Assembly: GCA_002439805.1 (NCBI GenBank)
Contig: DJPQ01000028.1
Location: 59,833 to 89,353 of the forward strand
Source of the DNA: Bacteroidales bacterium UBA6408
Lineage (GTDB): Bacteria > Bacteroidota > Bacteroidia > Bacteroidales > UBA932
Reading direction: 5' to 3'
Length of the DNA stretch: 29,521 nucleotides
The notes below the pieces were generated by a model. It saw only the letters and a program-made list of their open reading frames with translations. It made no database searches and was not told the DNA's origin. This document shows positions 22,942 to 29,521 of the stretch, one piece after another. Every line of letters starts with the position of its first letter. Positions within the stretch are counted from its first letter, which is position 1. A program made the translations under genes and the position numbers.

Positions 22942-22956
22942 TTGGAGGGACAGAAT

Positions 22957-23412
22957 ATGAAATTGAATAATTTGACACCTGCAAAAGGTTCCAAGGGAAG
23001 AGAGAAGAGAATCGGACGCGGTGAGGGTTCAGGACACGGCGGAACATCAACCCGTGGTCACAAGGGCGCTCAGGCTCGTTCGGGCTACTCTCGCAAGAAC
23101 GGATTCGAGGGCGGTCAGATGCCTATCCAGCGCCGTCTCCCGAAGTTCGGATTCACCAACCCTACCCGTGTTGAGTACAAGGCAATCAATGTCGCTGTCC
23201 TTCAGGCAATAGCCGAGGAGAACAAGATTGAGGTCATCACGCTTGACACTCTCAGGGACGCCGGATATGCCGGAAAGAACGATCTCGTGAAGATTCTCGG
23301 CAACGGCGAACTCAGTGCCAAGGTTGAGGTCACCGCACACGCATTCTCAAAGAGCGCAATCGCGAAGATTGAGGCTGCCGGCGGAAAAGCTAACACAATT
23401 GAACAGCAATAA
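22957..23412 (+). CDS. rplO: 50S ribosomal protein L15
   Basis: 151 residues from MKLNNLTPAKGSKGREKRIGRG, chosen over an in-frame TTG at 22942 because it matches the family start and has GGAGGG upstream. The Gly-rich GSGHGGTSTRGHKGAQARSGYSRKNGFEGGQMPIQRRLPKFGF stretch (about 25-68) threads into 23S rRNA. Its stop overlaps the secY start by one base. Confidence 0.97.
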   Translation: MKLNNLTPAKGSKGREKRIGRGEGSGHGGTSTRGHKGAQARSGYSRKNGFEGGQMPIQRRLPKFGFTNPTRVEYKAINVAVLQAIAEENKIEVITLDTLRDAGYAGKNDLVKILGNGELSAKVEVTAHAFSKSAIAKIEAAGGKANTIEQQ

Positions 23413-24749
23413 TGAAGAAGTTTATTCAGACAATCAAGAACATCTTCAAGATTGAGGAACTCAGGAAGAGAATCGGCTACACGCTGCTTCTCATCCTTGT
23501 CTATCGGCTCGGAAGCTTCATCGTGCTTCCGGGCATAGACGCTTCCCAGCTCGCCAAGATGCAGGACTTCGCCCAGGAAGGTCTCGTAGGCCTCCTCGAC
23601 ATGTTCTCCGGCGGCGCGTTCGGAAACGCTTCAATCTTCGCGCTGGGTGTGATGCCGTACATCTCGGCCTCAATCGTCATCCAGCTTCTTGGTGTTTTCG
23701 TCCCTTACTTCCGCAAGATGCAGATGGAGGGCGAAAGCGGACGGAGAAAGATGAATCAGTACACAAGGTATCTCACCATCCTGATTCTCTGCATCCAGGG
23801 TCCTGCCTATATGGCCGCTCTTCACCAGCAGGTTCCTGCCAGCGCGTTCGTGGCTGTCAATCAGCTCGGCTGGTCTAACTTCTGGTTCAATCTCGTTTCG
23901 ACCGTAATTCTCATCGGCGGCACCATGTTCGTGATGTGGCTCGGCGAGAGAATCACTGACCGAGGAATCGGCAACGGTATCTCCCTCATCATCATGGTCG
24001 GAATCATCGCGCGCCTTCCGTTCGCGCTCGGCGCCGAGATTTCAGCGAAGTTCAGCACGTCTCTCGGAGGTGCGCTTCTCCTCATCATTGAGCTCGTGAT
24101 TCTCTTCTTCGTGTTCGTCGCGGCCATCGCGCTGGTACAGGCGGTGAGGAAGGTTCCTGTTCAGTATGCCAAGAGGGTTGTCGGAAACAAGCAGTACGGC
24201 GGCGTCCGCCAGTACATCCCTATGAAGATCAACGCGGCAGGCGTGATGCCTATCATCTTCGCGCAGGCCCTGATGCTCTTCCCGCTCATCTTCTCAAGAT
24301 TTGACGCGACGAGGGGACTGGCTGCCGTGTTCAGCAACTACACCGGATTCTGGTACAACTTCGTGTTCGCGATTCTCGTCATTCTATTCACCTATTTCTA
24401 CACGGCCGTGACTGTCAACCCGACTATGATGGCCGAGGAAATGAGGAAGAACGGCGGGTTCATACCGGGCGTTAAGCCGGGCAAGAAGACCGTTGAGTAC
24501 CTTGACTCAATCATGTCGAGGGTGACTCTTCCGGGCTCAATCTTCCTTGCCGCCATCGCGATTCTCCCGGCGTTCGCAATGTTGCTCGGAGTCAACAACA
24601 AGTTCGCGGGCTTCTATGGAGGTACTTCCCTCCTGATTCTCGTCGGAGTTGTTCTTGACACGCTCCAGCAGATTGAAAGCTATCTTTTGATGCGTCATTA
24701 TGACGGACTGATGAAGACCGGTCGTCTGAAAGGACGTTCAGGTATGTAA
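23412..24749 (+). CDS. secY: Preprotein translocase channel subunit SecY
   Basis: 445 residues with ten TM helices. The conserved segments include LGVMPYISASIVIQLL (TM2/plug region), NQYTRYLTI, GIGNGISLIIMVGI, PVQYAKRVVG and the cytoplasmic C4-C5 loop VNPTMMAEEMRKNGGFIPGVKPG, where SecA and the ribosome bind. The ATG overlaps the rplO stop (TAATG), the standard spc arrangement. Confidence 0.98.
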   Translation: MKKFIQTIKNIFKIEELRKRIGYTLLLILVYRLGSFIVLPGIDASQLAKMQDFAQEGLVGLLDMFSGGAFGNASIFALGVMPYISASIVIQLLGVFVPYFRKMQMEGESGRRKMNQYTRYLTILILCIQGPAYMAALHQQVPASAFVAVNQLGWSNFWFNLVSTVILIGGTMFVMWLGERITDRGIGNGISLIIMVGIIARLPFALGAEISAKFSTSLGGALLLIIELVILFFVFVAAIALVQAVRKVPVQYAKRVVGNKQYGGVRQYIPMKINAAGVMPIIFAQALMLFPLIFSRFDATRGLAAVFSNYTGFWYNFVFAILVILFTYFYTAVTVNPTMMAEEMRKNGGFIPGVKPGKKTVEYLDSIMSRVTLPGSIFLAAIAILPAFAMLLGVNNKFAGFYGGTSLLILVGVVLDTLQQIESYLLMRHYDGLMKTGRLKGRSGM

Positions 24750-24770
24750 TTCGATAAAGTTCATTGGAGA

Positions 24771-25544
24771 ATGGTTGCGCCGAAAACAGAGGAAGAAATA
24801 GAGCTGATGCGCGAGAACGCGATTCTCGTATCCAAGACATTGGCGGAAGTCGGTAAGATGGTCGCTCCTGGTGTGACAACTCTTGAGTTGAATAGGGTGG
24901 CCGAGACTTTTATCCGTGACAACGGAGCTATACCAAGCTTCCTCGGCTTTGACGGTTTCCCGGCGGCGCTCTGCATGTCCGTAAACGATGTCGTCGTGCA
25001 CGGTTTTCCGTCCGACTATGTCCTTAAGGAAGGGGACATCGTTTCCGTGGATTGCGGAACTTACTACAGAGGCTACAACGGCGATTCGGCCTACACTTTC
25101 CCTGTCGGGGAGGTGGACGCCGAAACCGCCGAACTCCTCAGGGTAACGAAGGAATCCCTCTACAGGGGCATTGCGGCGGCGGTTGACGGGGCGCGCGTGG
25201 GCGATATAGGACACGCGGTGCAGTCGTATGCGGAGTCATTCGGTTTCGGTGTCGTCCGTGAGCTTGAAGGCCACGGAATAGGCACGAAGATGCACGAGGC
25301 CCCCGGCATTCCCAACTACGGAAGGCAGGGACACGGACCGAAGCTGAGAAACGGGATGACCATCTGTATCGAGCCGATGATTACGGCAGGGTCAAAGAAC
25401 GTGTATCTGGACAAAAATGGTTGGGCTGTCCACACGTCGGATCACCGGAACGCGGCTCATTACGAGCTTACGGTTGTTGTCAGAAAGGGTCACGCAGAGC
25501 AGCTTTCGACCTTTGAATACATCGAGAACAGTGTTAAATTTTAA
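24771..25544 (+). CDS. map: Type I methionine aminopeptidase
   Basis: 257 residues. It removes the initiator methionine from new proteins. The five metal ligands are visible: two Asp in VSVDCGTYYRGYNGDSAYTF, His in GHGIGTKMHEAPGIPNYG, Glu in ICIEPMITAG and Glu in HYELTVVV. The His that lines the active site is in VHGFPSDY. The usual EHT after the last ligand is ELT here, a mild change. It sits 21 bp after secY as in many spc operons. Confidence 0.97.
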   Translation: MVAPKTEEEIELMRENAILVSKTLAEVGKMVAPGVTTLELNRVAETFIRDNGAIPSFLGFDGFPAALCMSVNDVVVHGFPSDYVLKEGDIVSVDCGTYYRGYNGDSAYTFPVGEVDAETAELLRVTKESLYRGIAAAVDGARVGDIGHAVQSYAESFGFGVVRELEGHGIGTKMHEAPGIPNYGRQGHGPKLRNGMTICIEPMITAGSKNVYLDKNGWAVHTSDHRNAAHYELTVVVRKGHAEQLSTFEYIENSVKF

Positions 25545-25555
25545 TGTGATATTTT

Positions 25556-25774
25556 ATGCCGAAGCAATCAGCAATCGAACAGGAAGGCGTCATCATCGAG
25601 ACTCTGCCGAACGCGATGTTCAAGGTGGAGCTTGAGAACGGTCACGTCATCATCGCCCACATCTCCGGAAAGATGAGGATGAACTACATCAAGATTCTCC
25701 CCGGCGACAAGGTGAAAGTCGAAATGTCACCTTATGATTTATCAAAAGGAAGAATTTCTTTCAGATATAAATAA
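25556..25774 (+). CDS. infA: Translation initiation factor IF-1
   Basis: 72 residues, an S1-like OB fold of exact family length (QEGVIIETLPNAMFKVELENGH, HISGKMRMNYIKILPGDKVKVEMSPYDLSKGRISFRYK). It blocks the A site during initiation. Preceded by map after 11 bp. Confidence 0.98.
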   Translation: MPKQSAIEQEGVIIETLPNAMFKVELENGHVIIAHISGKMRMNYIKILPGDKVKVEMSPYDLSKGRISFRYK

Positions 25775-25785
25775 AATCATTAGCT

Positions 25786-25902
25786 ATGAAAGTTAAAACA
25801 TCCATAAAGAAGCGCAGCGAAGACTGCAAGATCGTGAAGCGCAAGGGGCGTCTCTACGTGATCTGCAAGAAGAACCCGAAGTTCAAGATGCGCCAGGGAT
25901 AA
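25786..25902 (+). CDS. rpmJ: 50S ribosomal protein L36
   Basis: 38 residues (MKVKTSIKKRSEDCKIVKRK, then GRLYVICKKNPKFKMRQG). Of the four zinc ligands in the C-plus form (three Cys and one His) only C14 and C27 remain; the first Cys is Ser/Arg-like and the His is Phe. It is therefore a degenerate, probably zinc-free form. It starts 11 bp after infA. Confidence 0.96.
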   Translation: MKVKTSIKKRSEDCKIVKRKGRLYVICKKNPKFKMRQG

Positions 25903-25940
25903 TCACTGATTTGTTAACAATTTAAGCATTAAGAATAATT

Positions 25941-26318
25941 ATGGCAAGAATAGCCGGTGTTGATTTACCTAACAACAAGAGGGGAGAGATAGGTCTGACC
26001 TATATCTTCGGAATCGGTCGCAGCACAGCAAGGAAGATTCTTTCCGAGCTTGGCATCGATTATGACATCAAGTGCGGTGACTGGAACGATGAGCAGGTTG
26101 CGGGCATCCGCAGCGTCATCTCCAACGAGTACAAGATTGAGGGTGAACTCCGTTCAAGCATCCAGATGAACATCAAGCGTCTGATGGATATCGGTTGCTA
26201 CCGTGGCATCCGCCACCGTCTCGGACTCCCTGTCCGCGGTCAGAGCACCAAGAACAACGCCCGTACGAGAAAGGGTAAGAAGAAAACTGTTGCCAACAAG
26301 AAGAAGGCAACCAAATAG
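25941..26318 (+). CDS. rpsM: 30S ribosomal protein S13
   Basis: 125 residues. MARIAGVDLPNNKRGEIGLTYIFGIGRSTARKIL is the N-terminal helix-turn region, and YRGIRHRLGLPVRGQSTKNNARTRKGKKKTV is the C-terminal tail that contacts tRNA. S13 forms intersubunit bridge B1 with L5. Confidence 0.98.
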   Translation: MARIAGVDLPNNKRGEIGLTYIFGIGRSTARKILSELGIDYDIKCGDWNDEQVAGIRSVISNEYKIEGELRSSIQMNIKRLMDIGCYRGIRHRLGLPVRGQSTKNNARTRKGKKKTVANKKKATK

Positions 26319-26328
26319 TCGATGAATT

Positions 26329-26718
26329 ATGGCAAAGAAAACAACAACAGCAAAAAAGAGAGTTGTAAAGGTTGACGCTTGTGGCGAGGCTCATATTTCA
26401 TCAACCTTCAACAATGTGATTATCTCGCTGACCAACAGCATCGGGCAGGTGATCAGCTGGTCCTCTGCCGGAAAGAGCGGTTTCAGGGGATCAAAGAAGA
26501 ACACTCCTTACGCAGCTCAGGTTGCCGCAGAGGATTGTGCAAAGACGGCTTACGACCTCGGCCTCCGCAAGGTAAAGGCTTATGTCAAGGGTCCTGGCGC
26601 AGGGCGTGAGTCCGCAATCAGAACCATCCACGGTGCAGGTATCGAAGTTACTGAGATTATCGACGTCACTCCTATGCCGCACAACGGTTGCCGCCCTAAG
26701 GGACGTCGTAAGGTTTAA
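26329..26718 (+). CDS. rpsK: 30S ribosomal protein S11
   Basis: 129 residues. HISSTFNNVIISLTN, WSSAGKSGFRGSKKNTPYAAQVAA and the end GCRPKGRRKV match S11 of the platform, with the asparagine/glycine-rich turn (PMPHNGCRP) that forms isoaspartate in some species. Confidence 0.98.
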   Translation: MAKKTTTAKKRVVKVDACGEAHISSTFNNVIISLTNSIGQVISWSSAGKSGFRGSKKNTPYAAQVAAEDCAKTAYDLGLRKVKAYVKGPGAGRESAIRTIHGAGIEVTEIIDVTPMPHNGCRPKGRRKV

Positions 26719-26746
26719 TGTGTAACAATCTAAAGCAAGAATTACT

Positions 26747-27349
26747 ATGGCAAGATATACTGGACCAAGTACTAAAATCGCGCGTAAGTTCGGCGAGCCG
26801 ATTTACGGGACGGATAAGGACTTTGAGAAGAGAAATTATCCTCCGGGACAGCACGGCCTCGCGAGCAAGCGCAAGAAGAAATCCGAGTACGGCACTCAGC
26901 TCAAGGAGAAGCAGAAGGTCAAATACACTTACGGTGTCCTTGAGAGACAGTTCCGCAACACTTACGAGAAGGCTTCCCGCATGAAGGGACAGAAGGGCGA
27001 GAACCTCCTCTTCCTCCTTGAGTCACGTCTCGACAACATCGTGTATCGTCTCGGCTTCGCTCCTACAAGGGCGGCCGCAAGACAGCTCGTCCTCCACTGC
27101 CACATTACCCTCAACGGTGAGGTCTGCAACATTCCTTCCGCTACGGTTAAGCCGGGAGACACGGTCGCGGTGCGCGAGAGGTCAAAGAGCCTTGAGGTAA
27201 TCACCGCCAGCGTCGCTTCCGCCGCGAAGTATTCATGGCTCGAGCTTGATGCCAAGGCGCTTACCGGAAAGTATCTCAATGTTCCTGTACGCGAGGAAAT
27301 CCCTGAGAACATCAACGAGCAGCTTATCGTCGAGCTTTACTCCAAGTAA
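26747..27349 (+). CDS. rpsD: 30S ribosomal protein S4
   Basis: 200 residues. The N-terminal part (MARYTGPSTKIARKFGEPIYG, KKSEYGTQLKEKQKVKYTYGV) lacks the CxxxC zinc cluster, as in other C-minus S4 proteins. The S4 RNA-binding domain follows (about 90-155: ESRLDNIVYRLGFAPTRAAARQLVLHCHI). It initiates small-subunit assembly and can autoregulate its operon in E. coli. Confidence 0.98.
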   Translation: MARYTGPSTKIARKFGEPIYGTDKDFEKRNYPPGQHGLASKRKKKSEYGTQLKEKQKVKYTYGVLERQFRNTYEKASRMKGQKGENLLFLLESRLDNIVYRLGFAPTRAAARQLVLHCHITLNGEVCNIPSATVKPGDTVAVRERSKSLEVITASVASAAKYSWLELDAKALTGKYLNVPVREEIPENINEQLIVELYSK

Positions 27350-27373
27350 TAATTAAACACCCAAAAAGCAATT

Positions 27374-28381
27374 ATGGCAATCTTAGCATTTCAGAAACCG
27401 GACAAGGTGATTATGCTTGAAGGCACGGACACCGTGGGCCGTTTCGAGTTCAGGCCGCTTGAGCCTGGCTACGGACAGACCATCGGTAACGCCCTCCGCC
27501 GTATTCTCCTGTCGTCATTAGAGGGGTTTGCTATCAATTCAATCAAGATTTCCGGGGTTGACCAGGAATTTGCCACCATACCGGGCGTAGTTGAGGGAAT
27601 GCAGGACATCATCCTGAACCTCAAGCAGGTACGCTTCAAGAGAATGGTCGATACGGTTGATTCAGAGGTGGCAAACATCGTGATCAGCGGGAAGCAGGAG
27701 TTTACCGCTGAGGAAATCTCAAAAGGATTGTCTTCTTTCACGGTGTTGAACCCTGACCTTCACATCTGCTCTCTCGAACCGTCCGTGAAACTTGAGATTT
27801 CTCTCACGGTTGCAAAGGGACGCGGCTTTGTTCCGGCTGACGAGAACAGGGACGAGAACACTCCTATCGGAACCATTCCGGTGGATGCGATCTACACCCC
27901 TATCCGCAACGTGAACTGGACCGTCGAGAACTGGCGTGTGGAGCAGAAGACCGACTACGAGAAGCTGAACCTGGAGATTGTGACCGACGGATCCATCACT
28001 CCTAACGCTGCTCTTCAGGAGGCTGCAAACATCCTCATCTACCACTTCAAGCTGTTCACTGACGACAAGAAGCTCACTCTTGAGAGCACCATCGAGGCGG
28101 ACACCAAGGAACTTGACGAGGAGTCGCTCCGCATGAGGCATCTCCTTCTGACCAAGCTCTCCGACATGGGACTTTCCGTGAGGGCATACAACTGCCTGAA
28201 AGCTGCCGACATCGACACATTCGCCGACCTTGTCTCCTACTCAAGGGCGGAACTCATGAAGTTCAGGAACTTCGGACGGAAGTCGCTCAACGAAATCGAC
28301 CTTCTGGTTGACAAGATGAAGCTTTCATTCGGCATGGATGTTACCAAGTATAATATTGAACAAAAGAAAAAGAACGTATAA
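27374..28381 (+). CDS. rpoA: RNA polymerase subunit alpha
   Basis: 335 residues. The N-terminal domain (1-235) dimerises and assembles RNAP, with RRILLSSLEGFAINSIKI and the HICSLEPSVKLEISLTV strands. The C-terminal domain (about 255-325: LSVRAYNCLKAADIDTFADLVSY, FRNFGRKSLNEIDLLVDKMKLSFGM) binds UP elements and activators. It follows rpsD after 24 bp and is followed by rplQ, the standard alpha-operon order. Confidence 0.98.
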   Translation: MAILAFQKPDKVIMLEGTDTVGRFEFRPLEPGYGQTIGNALRRILLSSLEGFAINSIKISGVDQEFATIPGVVEGMQDIILNLKQVRFKRMVDTVDSEVANIVISGKQEFTAEEISKGLSSFTVLNPDLHICSLEPSVKLEISLTVAKGRGFVPADENRDENTPIGTIPVDAIYTPIRNVNWTVENWRVEQKTDYEKLNLEIVTDGSITPNAALQEAANILIYHFKLFTDDKKLTLESTIEADTKELDEESLRMRHLLLTKLSDMGLSVRAYNCLKAADIDTFADLVSYSRAELMKFRNFGRKSLNEIDLLVDKMKLSFGMDVTKYNIEQKKKNV

Positions 28382-28384
28382 AGT

Positions 28385-28879
28385 ATGAGACACAATAAGG
28401 CTTTCAACCACCTTGGTCGCAAGAGCGGTCACCGCAAGGCTCTCCTCGCGAATATGGCCACCTCTCTCATTCTCCACAAGAGAATCCAGACCACTGTAGC
28501 CAAGGCAAAGGCTTTGCAGATGTACGTTGAACCGCTCATCACAAAGTCAAAGGACGATACTACCGCATCACGCCGTACCGTTTTCAGCTATCTCAAGAAC
28601 AAGGAGGCGGTTACGGAGCTCTTCCGCACCGTAGCGCCTAAGATTGCTGAGCGTCCGGGCGGATACACAAGGGTTCTCAAGACAGGTTTCCGTCAGGGTG
28701 ACGGCGCCGACCTCGCAATCATCGAGCTTGTCGATTTCAACGAGGCGGCTCTTCTCTCTTCAACTCCTAAAGAGGCCAGGAAGACCACCCGCCGCAGCCG
28801 CGCCAAGAAGGCGGAGGCAACCGAGGCCGCTCCGGCAGCCGAGGCTCCTGCAACTGAAGCACCTGCAGTTGAGGAATAG
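28385..28879 (+). CDS. rplQ: 50S ribosomal protein L17 with acidic Ala/Glu-rich tail
   Basis: 164 residues. The core (MRHNKAFNHLGRKSGHRKALLANMATSLILHKRIQTTVAKAKAL, then PGGYTRVLKTGFRQGDGADLAIIELVDF) is complete at about 125. It continues into a basic then Ala/Glu/Pro-rich tail (KKAEATEAAPAAEAPATEA), as seen in other Bacteroidota. It is the last gene of the operon, ending just before a terminator. Confidence 0.98.
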   Translation: MRHNKAFNHLGRKSGHRKALLANMATSLILHKRIQTTVAKAKALQMYVEPLITKSKDDTTASRRTVFSYLKNKEAVTELFRTVAPKIAERPGGYTRVLKTGFRQGDGADLAIIELVDFNEAALLSSTPKEARKTTRRSRAKKAEATEAAPAAEAPATEAPAVEE

Positions 28880-28895
28880 TCCGAACTCTTTGATT

Positions 28896-28936
28896 AAAAG
28901 CCCCTCTGAGTCCTGCTGGACTTCGAGGGGCTTTTT
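28896..28936 (+). terminator. Rho-independent terminator of the rplP-rplQ operon
   Basis: AAAAGCCCCTC (28896-28906) pairs perfectly with GAGGGGCTTTT (28925-28935), with a partly paired inner part and a T5 run. It lies 17 bp after rplQ. Confidence 0.93.
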
Positions 28937-28961
28937 CGTAAGCGGTTTCATGATAAATTGC

Positions 28962-28969
28962 TATCTTTG
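28962..28969 (+). promoter_or_regulatory. -7 box for the ATPase-like gene
   Basis: TATCTTTG fits TAnnTTTG, about 20-25 bp before the start codon region. There is no clear -33 TTG. Confidence 0.5.
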
Positions 28970-28991
28970 TTGTCGAACTAAAATGATGGTT

Positions 28992-29521
28992 ATGGGTATG
29001 AAAGAGCTTCCTATCGGAGTGCAGACTTTTGACAAACTTGTCGAAGGGGGGTATATGTATGTGGATAAGACAGGATATGTCTATGAAATCGCCAATAAGT
29101 TTGAATATGTATTCCTCAGTCGTCCGCGGCGTTTCGGAAAATCTCTGCTGTCATCGACTTTTCATTCCTATTTTGCCGGTGAAAAGGAACTTTTTGCCGG
29201 TTTGGAGGCCGACCGGCTGGAGACTGAATGGGTGAAACATCCTGTGTTTCATTTCGATATGTCCACAGCGAAGCACATGAATGAGGAGCAGCTGCTTGAG
29301 GAACTGGACAAGAAACTGGATGCCTATGAGCGGATTTATGGACGGGGAGAGAAGGATGTCCGCGTAAACCAGCGTCTGGAAGGACTTGTGCACCGCTCCG
29401 TCGAACAGACCGGAGAGAAAGCCGTCATTATCATAGACGAGTATGACGCTCCGCTTCTTGATGTTATGAACGACAGGGAGCGGCTGGTGCCCATGCGTCA
29501 GATAATGAGGAATTTCTACAG
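28992..29521 (+). CDS. AAA-ATPase-like protein (N-terminal part; usually with C-terminal PD-(D/E)XK domain), cut by window edge
   Basis: About 176 residues are visible from MGMKELPIGVQTFDKL (ATG codons at 28983, 28986 and 28998 are alternatives; MKELPIG is the family-like start). The opening with GGYMYVDKTGYVYEI, a compact phosphate-binding loop SRPRRFGKSLL and a Walker B-like AVIIIDEYDAPLLDVM match the AAA-ATPase-like family (PF09820), which normally carries a DUF1703 nuclease-like C-terminus beyond this window. Such genes are numerous and often present in many paralogous copies in Bacteroidales. Their role is unproven; defence or mobile-element functions have been suggested. The end of the protein is not visible. 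Confidence 0.88.
   Translation, partial: MGMKELPIGVQTFDKLVEGGYMYVDKTGYVYEIANKFEYVFLSRPRRFGKSLLSSTFHSYFAGEKELFAGLEADRLETEWVKHPVFHFDMSTAKHMNEEQLLEELDKKLDAYERIYGRGEKDVRVNQRLEGLVHRSVEQTGEKAVIIIDEYDAPLLDVMNDRERLVPMRQIMRNFY

Overview
This is a chromosomal window from a Bacteroidota bacterium, almost certainly order Bacteroidales. The evidence is: several promoters of the Bacteroidota form (TTG, 19-20 bp, TAnnTTTG); a SusC-type TonB-dependent receptor beside a DUF6377 regulator; the lineage-typical families DUF4270, DUF4294, DUF3098 and the short GT5 'glycogen synthase'; long zinc-less S14; and AT-rich intergenic DNA between fairly GC-rich genes. I cannot name the genus.

Layout. (1) 1-3169, minus strand: the N-terminal part of a SusC/RagA receptor (cut by the window edge), preceded by a DUF6377 TPR/membrane/HTH regulator with its own terminator. 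(2) 3575-7459, plus strand: first half of the S10 operon (rplC, rplD, rplW, rplB, rpsS, rplV, rpsC), with a strong promoter and a terminator. rpsJ (S10) is not in front of rplC. (3) 7460-18293: about 10.8 kb of non-ribosomal genes on both strands: uvrC-pnuC (minus), acpP alone (plus), a DUF4270 protein with a short starch-synthase-like protein (minus), ftsX-DUF3098-uppP-lpxH-like and a small exported protein (plus), and a DUF4294 protein (minus). (4) 18294-28879, plus strand: the rest of the S10/spc/alpha cluster in normal order from rplP to rplQ, including secY, map, infA, rpmJ and rpoA, with its own promoter, a leader of about 95 nt and a final terminator. (5) 28992-end: start of an AAA-ATPase-like protein of the family that usually carries a C-terminal PD-(D/E)XK domain.

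The main point of interest is that the normally contiguous ribosomal cluster is cut exactly between rpsC and rplP. Each half has a near-consensus promoter with the same 19-bp spacing, and the first half ends in a terminator, so both halves look like working transcription units rather than debris. Close to the cut, downstream of rpsC, lies one copy of an intergenic repeat. A second, inverted copy lies beyond acpP, so the pair brackets uvrC-pnuC-acpP. The rpsC-side copy is interrupted by a 54-bp palindromic insert flanked by TTGC on both sides, which resembles a small non-autonomous element.

I found no rRNA, tRNA, CRISPR array, complete IS element or prophage. I see no clear evidence for a new multi-gene system; the novelty is in genome architecture, leaders and repeats.
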